Positions 56,593 through 64,000 of a stretch of 64,000 nt of DNA are shown here, in pieces. The position numbers were made by a program, and so were the translations under genes. The stretch is from assembly GCA_011799875.1 (NCBI GenBank), contig CM022300.1:110373201-110437200 (forward strand), written 5' to 3'. Below the pieces are notes generated by a model. That model saw nothing but the letters and a program-made list of their open reading frames with translations, was not told the DNA's origin and did no database searches. The DNA is from Thinopyrum elongatum (lineage: Eukaryota > Streptophyta > Magnoliopsida > Poales > Poaceae). Position 1 is the stretch's first letter; the number at the start of each line of letters is the position of its first letter.

Positions 56593-56889
56593 CAAATTAG
56601 AAGTAGTACAAGCTAGAAAAGAATGCGAGATATAACCTATATCACACTCCCAAGTTAAATGTGTCTTATGATAAGTGATTGTTGCAGGTTACACAACAGT
56701 AGTACTTTGATGTAAGAACATGGTGTGATAGACAGATATTGTATGTTCTAGAAACACGAACACGTGTCTTATTCACAAGTATAATGTGTAAAGTAAGCAG
56801 ATGGAATTCAACAAAATTAGAAGAAATACAAGCTAGACATCATACATAACATGCAACCACATATAACAGTGCGAAGTTAGAGGGAGCAC

Positions 56890-58285
56890 CTGTGATGGTG
56901 GACTAGGGGAGACGTGCTCATCATCAACACAACTACGTTGAGTGTCTATGCATGTGTTGTGTTGCAAATCTTCTTGGGGGGATGGCAGAGTAGAATCTGT
57001 AGAGGCAGGGACGATTATAAGGGGGGACGAGGGGGGGCTAGACCCCCCCCTAACGATCTCGTTACCCCTTAATAGTGATTAGGTATCACGTATAATTTCC
57101 TTCATACGCACATAATTCTGGTTGTCTCGCCCCCCCTGTGATCCATCCGCATCCCACAGCGAGAGGCCTAGAGCCCATGTACGTACACAACTTGATGTGT
57201 GTGATTGCAGGAAGCAGGCCGAGTGGCCAACGACCCTAATATGAGGAAAAAGAAAAAGAAAAACAGGCCACGTGGAAGACAAGGAGTCTGGAAGCAATTC
57301 GCACGACCAGGAGCGAGTCCACGACGTACGCACGGTCGTTTCGTTTCCACAATCTGCTCGTTCGTCGTTCCTCAGTTCCTGCGATTGGAAAAACTTCGCT
57401 GCCGCCGCCGCTCGCCTAGTAGATCGTCCATCCTCTCCACCGAATCTCTCCATCCGCCGAGGAGGGAAGGCCTCCGTCCGACCGTCCCCGACGGCGCGAC
57501 TCCCATCATGCCGATCCGCAGACCACAGGCGCATTCCGGCCGGCCACACACACGCGGATGAGCGAGCAGACGATCAACAAAAGGTTAGTTTATTTTCAGC
57601 ATTATATTAGTCTGTGTCTTAGAATCTAATTGTATAAATATAGACATTAAAAACTAATTAGAAATTCTTGTATTATCCAATTATGTGTGTGTAGACATAA
57701 AGAGGAAGAGAACTCAGCCAATTCATATTTTTTTCAAGCAAATTGCTTCAAGCTCTCAGTAATGTGAACATGATGCTAATTCAAATGATGTGAACATGAT
57801 TTCTAACTTCCTCTTTCAATCTACACTTTATTTTGATGTGTGCCTTAAAAACAATAGAACTAGAAGCTAGAACAATAAAAAATCAGAAAAAAAATGACTG
57901 TCAAATTATGGGTTTGTTGGCATGAAGAGGAAGAGTTTCGTTGAGAACATTTTCTAGCCAATTGAAACTAGTAACGAATTCCGAAGAAATTATCCAGTCA
58001 TGATTTTCATTCAGACTAATAGATATGCAAATTTATTCATATTGCCGAACCGCGGCTATATTTTGAGAATTCAGACCTCACGACTATGCTATATGCCCAT
58101 ATGATTATCTCTTATATGACTGTGACCGACTCTTCTAGTCAAGCTCATGCCCCCCCCCCCTATCGCCATTTTCTGGCTCCGTCCCTGTGTAGAGGCCCTC
58201 CGTTTCAGTTGTTTGGAAGGAGCACCTTTATCCGCTGCCTTGCTAATTTCCTTCCACTTTATTGATTTTACATTGTCAAGTAAAA
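56890..58285 (-). pseudogene. CACTA-B type-I exon, copy 2, split by hAT-3
   Basis: Pieces 58285-58196 and 57005-56890 add to 206 bp, identical in length to copies 1 and 3. The acceptor that reads CTTGTCAG in the other copies is CTTGTTGG here, so the AG is lost, and hAT-3 sits in its middle. This copy is dead as an exon. Confidence 0.75.
57006..58187. mobile_element. hAT-3: small non-autonomous hAT element
   Basis: Ends CAGGGACG and CGTCCCTG with 8-bp target duplication TGTAGAGG (56998-57005 and 58188-58195). G runs near the left and C runs near the right end, as in hAT-1. The 1,182 bp contain a GC-rich leader-like stretch (57290-57560) but no transposase. Confidence 0.9.
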
Positions 58286-58531
58286 CCAACAAGAAAAAGC
58301 AATAAAATTCACTCTTCAGAACTCATTCATGCATGATACTGACAATCACTACCTTGATGTAAGGCAAACACATGATACGAGGATGGAATATGTATGAAAA
58401 ACAAGACGACATGGCATATTCACAACTATTTGTGTAAACTAAGCAGAAGTAATTTAATCAAATTACAAGCAAATACAAGCTAGACACCGTATGCAACATG
58501 CAAGACAATATCACACTGCAAACCTAGAGAA

Positions 58532-58625
58532 AGCACCCGGGATGCTGGTTTTGCCGGAAGACCGCCATCAGTCCCTGCCTTAATTTTTTCCTTCCTCTTA
58601 CATAATTTTATTGCCTTGTCAAGTC
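58532..58625 (-). pseudogene. CACTA-B type-II exon, copy 2
   Basis: Near-identical to 54072-54165 (donor CCGG/GTGCTT context, RTDGGLPAKPAS-type residues). The acceptor position is again TTGTGGG. Confidence 0.5.
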
Positions 58626-59194
58626 AAACCCACAAGAAAAATGAATAAAAATTCGCTTTTCAGAACTCATTGATGCAGGATGCTGACGAGCACTACTTTA
58701 ATGTAAGGCGACCGCATGATAGGACGATTGAATGTGTAAGAAAAAAGGACATCATTGCATATTCATAGCTATGATGTGTAAACTAAGCAGAAGGCATCTC
58801 AACAAATTAGAAGCAATGAAAGCTAGACACCATATGAAAGATGCAACGAATATCACTCTACCAAGTTAAAACTATCTCGTCATAAGTGCTATTTCAACAA
58901 ATTAGAAGTAGTACAAGCTTGAAAAGAATGCGAGATGTAACCTATATCACACTCCCAAGTTAAACGTGTCTTATGATAAGTGATTGTTGCAGGTTACACA
59001 ACAATAGTACTTTGATGTAAGAACATGGTGTGATAGACGTATATTGCATGTTCTAGAAACAGGAACATGTGTCTTATTCACAAGTATAATGTGTAAAGTA
59101 AGCAGTTGGAATTCAACAAAATTAGAACTAATACAAGCTAGACATCATACATAACATGCAACCACATATAACAGTGCCAAGTTCGAGGGAGCAC

Positions 59195-59400
59195 CTGTGA
59201 TGGTGGACTAGGGGAAATGTGCTCATCATCAACATAGCTACGTTGAGTGTCTATGCATGTGCTGTCTTGCAAATCTTCTTGGGGGGATGGTGGAGTAGAA
59301 TCTATAGAGGCCCTCCGTTTCAGTTGTTTGGAAGGAGCACCTTTATCCACTACCTTGCTAATTTCCTTCCGCTTTATTGATTTTGCATTGTCAAGTAAAA
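59195..59400 (-). pseudogene. CACTA-B type-I exon, copy 3
   Basis: 206 bp with intact acceptor (TTGTCAG) and donor (CAG/GTGCTC), encoding LDNAKSIKRKEISKVVDKGA and DDEHISPSPPSQ. It has the same phases as copy 1. Confidence 0.65.
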
Positions 59401-59973
59401 CTGACAAGAAAAAGCAATAAAATTCACTCTTCGGAACTCATTCATGCATGATACTAACAATCACTACTTCGATGTAAGGCAAACACATGATACGAGGATG
59501 GAATATGTACAAAAAACAGGACGACATGGCATATTCACAACTATTTGTGTAAACTAAGCAGAAATCATTTCAACAAATTAGAAGCAATGCAAGCTAGACA
59601 CCACATGAAATATGTAACCAATATGACTCTGCCAAGTTAAAAGCGTCCCATCATAAATGGCGTTTCAACAAATTAGAAGCAGTGCATGCTATAAATCATA
59701 TGAAAGATGCAACCAATATCACTCGGCATATACTAAAGGTGTCTCGTCATAATTGATTGATGCGGGATACAAAAAATAGTAGTTTTATGTAAGGACATGC
59801 TTAATAGACAGATGTACTATGTACCAAAAACAGGAAGGCATGTCACATTAATAGGTATAATGTATAAACTAAGCAGAATAGCACATGCAATTTAACCAGA
59901 TTAGAAGAATTACAATCTAGACACTATATGCAACATGCAACCACATATCACGCTGCCAAGTTGGAGCAAGCAC

Positions 59974-60122
59974 CTGCGATGGTGGTGTAGGGGAAATGTG
60001 GTCATCAACTACAGAGCTACGTTGACTATCTTCATCTAGCATTGCTGTTTCTTGAGAATCATGTGGGGAGGCTGACACTGCATTCTTTAAAAGAGGATCT
60101 TTTCTTACAGCAGTCCACGAGC
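59974..60122 (-). pseudogene. CACTA-B diverged type-I-like exon
   Basis: 149 bp between GTCAG and CAG/GTGCTT. Encodes SWTAVRKDPLLKNAVSA and SSVVDDHISPTPPSQ. The shared DDHISPxPPSQ end and flanking intron blocks mark it as an older copy of the same exon. Length is 2 modulo 3, like the 206-bp copies. Confidence 0.55.
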
Positions 60123-60309
60123 CTGACTGTCCCATCATAAGTGATTGATGAGGGATACACAAGAACATTAGTTTCATGTAAGAACATGGTTAATAGACAC
60201 ATGTAGTAGTATGTACCAAAAACAGGAAGGCATGTCATATTCAAAGGTATAATGTGTAAGCTAAGCAGATGCAATTTAACCAAATTGGAAGCAATACAAG
60301 CTAGACACC

Positions 60310-60542
60310 CGACTGGAGTGGTGAGCATGATCATCGAGGACCTGAGAGCCTGGTGGGAGGCGGGCTGCTTCGCCACCACCGTGGCTTTTTAGTTGGCTTG
60401 CAGGTGATGCCTGTCTGTGCTGGGCTTGTCACTGGCTCGGCCAGTGCCCTGACTAGCTATTTGGCTTATGGTGCTCCCGGGATGGTGGTTCATGTAAAAA
60501 ATATCTTTCCTTATCTTAATAAAGATCGACTTCGGCCTTTCG
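60310..60542 (+). mobile_element. 5'-truncated LINE stub
   Basis: 233 bp flanked by a 17-bp target duplication AATACAAGCTAGACACC (60293-60309 and 60543-60559). It starts within a reading frame like IIEDLRAWWEAGCFATTVAF then stop, and ends with AATAAAGATCGACTTCGGCC, without a poly(A) tail. Long target duplication and 5' truncation point to LINE-type insertion. It sits in an intron block of CACTA-B. Confidence 0.7.
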
Positions 60543-60607
60543 AATACAAGCTAGACACCATATGCAACATGCAACCACATATGACACCGCGAAGTTAAAG
60601 CAAGCAC

Positions 60608-60780
60608 CTGGGATGGTGGTTCATGGCGAGCGAGATCATCAACTTCAGAGCTACGTTTACCGTCTCCATCTGCTGACAATGCACCCTTTAAAGTGCCAAA
60701 ACATGTCTTGCCTATGCACGAAGAAAGCTGGAGCGACTTCTCACTTTTATTTCGTGCTTCTATCAACCGTTTGGCAGAGG
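60608..60780 (-). pseudogene. CACTA-B upstream exon of the array
   Basis: 173 bp between TTTCAG and CAG/GTGCTT, encoding SAKRLIEARNKSEKSLQLSS and VDDLARHEPPSQ. It shares the PPSQ end and phase class with the other array exons. Confidence 0.5.
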
Positions 60781-60793
60781 CTGAAATACCCAT

Positions 60794-61528
60794 GCATAAA
60801 AAAACAATAGTGAGAGTATGGGTGAAGTGTGTGCAGAACTAGTGCATTGTAAAAGTAGTAGATAGTAGGTGGCTGAAAAATAAATGACAGGAGACATATG
60901 ATAGCTCTACAACATTGCATGGCAAACAAAATTAGATTCTACTTCGTATGATTTTGTAATATATGAGCACAGGAATGGCTGGGAAATGCAGGTACTCCTC
61001 CAGCACACCACCACATGTGGTCCTATCAAAATAATAGTCGACTGAAAATAAATAGGCCAGTCGATTTTTTTATGAACCGCCCGATCTACAAGGAACAGGC
61101 AGATGGCCTTCGTCTACCTCCCGCCAGTCACTGTTGACGATCTTTCTCGAACCACCAGCGACCACCGGCCCAGACCCCTGTCTCCGTCGCCCCGCCCTTC
61201 CCTCGACCTCACACCACCGCCGTGCTTGGCAGCACCCCCCGGCCATCCCTTTAAAACCGGCCGGCCTCCAGATCGGGCGCCAGGAGCTCCTAGGCCCCAC
61301 ACACCCCTAAGATAAACACCGAGGCACTGCTTCCCTGGTGTAATAGGCGGACTAGCGCCTGTTACGCCGGGGAATGCTTCCTTTAATTGGGAATCAACTG
61401 ACCAGGAATTGAAATCCAGGGGGGCGACGGACCTCTAGCTAAGGTGAAATAGTAAATGAGGAGAAACCTTGTGCATCGCGAGTTACTAGGAACATCTAGT
61501 ATCAGGAAGAAGGTGTAGGAAGAAGCGG
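60794..61528 (-). other. CACTA-B intron or leader sequence
   Basis: No supported exon. A GC-rich patch (61100-61310) opens frames on both strands. A short imperfect hairpin (GTGTAATAGGCG / CGCCTGTTACGCC) lies at 61340-61373. Confidence 0.45.
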
Positions 61529-61921
61529 TCAACTAGTGTCTTCTGTGGGATGAATACCGTGCAAGCAGACACGTAAGATTTGCACGAATAAGGGAAGAGG
61601 AGTACCAGTTCCGGTTGCCAGTGCTGTGTCCTCCTTATTTCGCGGCGATGTTATTCTTTTTACCGGGGGAATCGATGTTTTGGAGGAGGGTGGAGCCTTG
61701 GACGAACCCATGGCCAAATTGTTGACTGTGTTGTGGTGGCCGTCTGTCGGCGGAGGGGAAGCAGATCCGAGGCGGCAAAGGATGGCGTAGCAGGAACAAC
61801 TCCGGTGCGGTGGACGGTGGTGACGTTGGAGCGGCAGCGGTGAGGCGCAGGACGGCGTGGTTGAACTGGCTCGGGTACGGCGCACGTCGGCGTCCTGGAG
61901 GCAGCTCGGCCTCGGCTTCAA
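61529..61921 (-). CDS. Possible first exon of the CACTA-B accessory gene
   Basis: 130 open codons, Pro/Ser/Thr-rich with SSKTSIPPVKRITSPRNKED and a final CLHGIHPTEDTS. It lies upstream of the exon array on the same strand, in a GC-rich context like the 5' ends of cereal CACTA genes. No donor could be chosen with confidence, and the start may be further upstream (frame overlap with 61918-62157). Tentative. Confidence 0.35.
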   Translation of the reverse strand: MKPRPSCLQDADVRRTRASSTTPSCASPLPLQRHHRPPHRSCSCYAILCRLGSASPPPTDGHHNTVNNLAMGSSKAPPSSKTSIPPVKRITSPRNKEDTALATGTGTPLPLFVQILRVCLHGIHPTEDTS

Positions 61922-62135
61922 CTACTAGCCATGGAGGGCATTGCGGTTGCGGTTGTGGTGGATGATGACGTCGGGGTATCAGCTTCGGCGTGATGGAGGA
62001 GGGCGGAGGTTGATGGGTGTGATAGGGTGGCGGACGGAGGAAGCCGGGGTTTCGCGGCTGGTGGAGAGGTAGTTTTGGCGCCCACGGAGTATGAATGGGG
62101 AATCGGACCGAGGGGGGGGGGGGCTAAGGGGGAAC

Positions 62136-63654
62136 TGATATGTCCATTTTGCATCATGTTTTCCTATTGTTATTTATAATGTTTTTATGCATAATAATGC
62201 TTTTGGGAGTAATTCTAATGCCTTTTCTCTCATAATATGCAAGGTTTACACAAAGAGGGAGAATACCGGCAGCTGGAATTCTGGACCTGGAAAAGCTACG
62301 TCAGAGTTACCTATTCTGCACATCTCCAAATGAGCTGCAAATTTACGGAGAATTGTTTTGGAATATATGAAGAATATTGGAGCAAATAACTACCGGAGGG
62401 GGCCCACCAGGTGGGCACAATCCACCTGGGCACACCAGGGAGCCCAGGCGCGCCCTGGTGGGTTGTGCCCTCCTCGGCCCACCTCTGGTGCCCCTCTTCT
62501 GGTATATAAGTCATTTTTATCTAGAAAAAATAAGGAGAGGACTTTCGGGATGAAGCGCCGCCGTCTCGAGGCGGAACTTGGGCAGGAGCACTTTTTCCCT
62601 CCGGCGGAGCGATTCCGCCGGGGGAACTTCCCTCCCGAAGGGGGAAATCATCGTCATCGTCATCACCAACAACTCTCCCATCTTGGGAAGGGCCATCTCC
62701 ATCAACATCTTCAACAGCACCATCTCCTCTCAAACCCTAGTTCATCTCTTGTGCTCAATCTTTGTACCGGAACCTTAGATTGGTGCTTGTGGGTGACTAG
62801 TAGTGTTGATTACATCTTGTAGCTGATTACTATATGGTTTATTTGGTGGAAGATTATATGTTCAGATCCATTATGCTATTTAATACCCCTCTGATCTTGA
62901 GCATGATTATTATTTGTGAGTAGTTACTTTTGTTCTTGAGGTCACGGGAGAAGTCATGTTGCAAGTAATTATGTGAACTTGATATGTGTTCGATATTTTG
63001 ATGATATGTATGTTGTGATTCCCTTAGTGGTGTCATGTGAACGTCGACTACATGCCACTTCACCATATTTGGGCCTAAGGGAATGCATTGTGGAGTAGTT
63101 ATTAGATGATGGGTTGCTAGAGTGACAGAAACTTAAACCCTAGTTTATGCGCTATTTCATAAGGGACTGATTTGGATCCAAAAGTTTAATGCTATGGTTA
63201 GATTTTATCTTAATACTTTTCTCGTAGTTGCGGATGCTTGCGAGGGGGTTAATCATAAGTAGGAGGTTTGTTCAAGTAAGAACAGCACCTAAGCACCGGT
63301 CCACCCACATATCAAATTATCAAAGTAGCGAACACGAATCAAACCAACATGATGAAAGTGATATGATGAAATTCCCATGTACCCTCAAGAACGCTTTGCT
63401 TATCATAAGAGACTGTTTTGGCCTCTCCTTTGCCTCAAAAGGATTGGGCTACCTTACTGCACATTATTTACCATTACCGTTACTTGCTCGTTACAAATTA
63501 TCTTGCTATCAAACAATCTATTACCGACTATTTCAGTGCTTGCAGAAAATACCTTGCTGAGAACCACTTGTCATTTCCTTCTGATCCTCGTTGGGTTCGA
63601 CACTCTTACTTATCGAAAGGACTGTGATTGATCCCCTATACTTATGGGTCATCA
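62136..63654 (+). repeat. Gypsy-3 5' LTR
   Basis: 1,519 bp, TGATATGTCC...TTATGGGTCATCA. In opposite orientation to the Gypsy-2 LTRs, with which it shares most of its length. Confidence 0.9.
62503..62510 (+). promoter_or_regulatory. Gypsy-3 LTR TATA box
   Basis: TATATAAG in the context TCTGGTATATAAGTC. Position in the LTR is suitable for a promoter. Confidence 0.55.
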
Positions 63655-63665
63655 ACGCTCTTTTC

Positions 63666-63684
63666 TGGTGCCATTGCCGGGGAG
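63666..63684 (+). promoter_or_regulatory. Gypsy-3 primer-binding site
   Basis: TGGTGCCATTGCCGGGGAG, 11 bases after the LTR, the same type and spacing as in Gypsy-1 and Gypsy-2. Confidence 0.82.
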
Positions 63685-63697
63685 TGAAGCGCTCTTG

Positions 63698-63703
63698 GTA
63701 AGT
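63698..63703 (+). promoter_or_regulatory. Candidate splice donor in the Gypsy-3 leader
   Basis: TCTTG then GTAAGT, a consensus donor between primer-binding site and gag. A second GTAAGG follows at 63712-63717. Confidence 0.55.
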
Positions 63704-63760
63704 GGAAATTGGTAAGGAAAAATTATTACTACGTGCTGAAATTTATTGTTACTTGTTACT

Positions 63761-64000
63761 ATGGAGAATCATCCTTTGAGGGGTTTGTTCAGGGTATCTT
63801 CAACTCGACCGGAACCACAATTAGTTACCCCTCAACCTACTGCACTTACTGAAAATATTGGTTATGTAATTTGTTCGGGTATGATAGAACAACTGCTAGC
63901 TAATCCTTATGCAGGAGATGGAACTGAACATCTTGATATGCACTTGATATATGTGGATGATATTTGTGGATTATTTAAGCTTGCAGGTTTGCCCGGAGGT
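63761..64000 (+). CDS. Gypsy-3 gag, first 80 codons
   Basis: Opens MENHPLRGLFRVSSTRPEPQ and continues LLANPYAGDGTEHLDMHLIY and DDICGLFKLAGLP to the window edge without a stop. It aligns with the start of Gypsy-2 gag (MENNPLRGLFGVSS...). Whether the remainder is intact cannot be seen. Confidence 0.88.
   Translation, partial: MENHPLRGLFRVSSTRPEPQLVTPQPTALTENIGYVICSGMIEQLLANPYAGDGTEHLDMHLIYVDDICGLFKLAGLPGG

Larger units (their letters stand above)
53327..59700 (-). repeat. Tandem ~1.1-kb exon-intron units in the CACTA-B gene
   Basis: Three units begin at CAAATTAG(AAG)TAGTACAAGC: unit 1 at 53327-54440 (1,114 bp), unit 2 at 56593-58900 (1,118 bp after subtracting hAT-3 and its target copy), and unit 3 from 58901, which lacks the second exon and fades near 59700. 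hAT-2 lies exactly between units 1 and 2. Each full unit has a 206-bp type-I exon and a shorter type-II exon (KRKEKIKARTDGGLPAKPAS). Confidence 0.85.
48800..62135 (-). mobile_element. CACTA-B: CACTA transposon, left terminus and accessory gene
   Basis: The terminus CACTACAAAAAAAATACAC starts at 48800, preceded by CAT (48797-48799, likely target copy). About 1.3 kb of subterminal sequence rich in GGCCCAT/CGGCCC follows, then a minus-strand multi-exon gene with a Ptta/En/Spm-type region, then an array of duplicated exons. The main transposase (TNPD type) and the other terminus are not in the window; Gypsy-3 interrupts at 62136. hAT-2, hAT-3 and a LINE stub lie inside. Confidence 0.85.
62136..64000 (+). 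mobile_element. Gypsy-3: Athila-lineage Gypsy element, 5' part
   Basis: A plus-strand element entering CACTA-B after GGAAC (62131-62135). The LTR, primer-binding site, leader with two donor-like sites and the start of gag are visible, and the rest lies beyond the right edge. LTR sequence (TGATATGTCCATTTTGCATC) and gag closely resemble Gypsy-2. No lesion in the visible part. Confidence 0.9.

Noticed and set aside
57205..57610. Arg/Pro-rich ORFs inside hAT-3
   Set aside because: GC-rich non-coding part; open in two frames and on both strands with no recognisable transposase motif.
53327..59700. CRISPR-like or satellite array
   Set aside because: The ~1.1-kb units contain spliced-exon boundaries and belong to a CACTA gene; there are no short uniform repeats with unique spacers.
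62358..62822. ORF of 154 codons in the Gypsy-3 LTR
   Set aside because: Equivalent LTR regions of Gypsy-2 do not keep this frame, so it is treated as chance.
1..64000. tRNA or rRNA genes
   Set aside because: No cloverleaf or rRNA-like segment noticed; tRNA-like strings are primer-binding sites of LTR elements.

Overview
The window looks like nuclear DNA of a Triticeae grass (wheat, barley, rye or Aegilops type). One recognisable host gene sits at the extreme left. The other ~62 kb is transposable elements stacked inside one another: an Angela/BARE-type Copia LTR, Athila-lineage Gypsy elements, a Sirevirus-type Copia, CACTA, hAT and PIF/Harbinger elements. Family affinities are by recognition; no database search was possible.

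Left edge (1-3039): the 5' half of a syntaxin-61-like Qc-SNARE gene on the minus strand (three clean exons, 18+38+38 codons, all phase 0), with a MITE in intron 2. About 490 bp upstream of its ATG is a complete 1.14-kb non-autonomous PIF/Harbinger element (TSD TAA) carrying an acidic-protein ORF.

Nested block, from target duplications and split ORFs. CACTA-A (starts 3040, far end not seen) holds hAT-1 (4938-6344, TSD ATCACGGG) and Copia-1 (starts 7807, no 3' LTR in the window). Copia-1 pol is split by Gypsy-1 (13178-35098, minus, TSD CCCCT). One Gypsy-1 LTR is split by a 2.8-kb non-autonomous LTR element (13345-16167, TSD CAACC), and its gag is split by Gypsy-2 (21568-32676, minus, TSD CTTCA). 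Gypsy-2 carries an 851-bp near-perfect foldback (23587-24437). The degraded Copia-1 tail is cut at 36468 by a minus-strand Sirevirus. That Sirevirus carries an unclassified 4.7-kb element (39490-44161, TSD ACAAC) and is cut at 48800 by CACTA-B. CACTA-B holds hAT-2 (54441-56592), hAT-3 (57006-58187), a LINE stub (60310-60542) and, from 62136 off the right edge, Gypsy-3, a plus-strand relative of Gypsy-2.

No element except possibly the truncated Gypsy-3 has an undamaged transposition gene set. The observations most worth following are a ~1.1-kb exon-intron cassette tandemly repeated inside the CACTA-B gene; an ORF that reads through the polypurine tract into the 3' LTR of the 2.8-kb element; extra 3' ORFs in Gypsy-2 and the Sirevirus that each sit just behind a splice-acceptor-like site; and the foldback. 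I found no rRNA, tRNA, CRISPR or prokaryotic-type gene.
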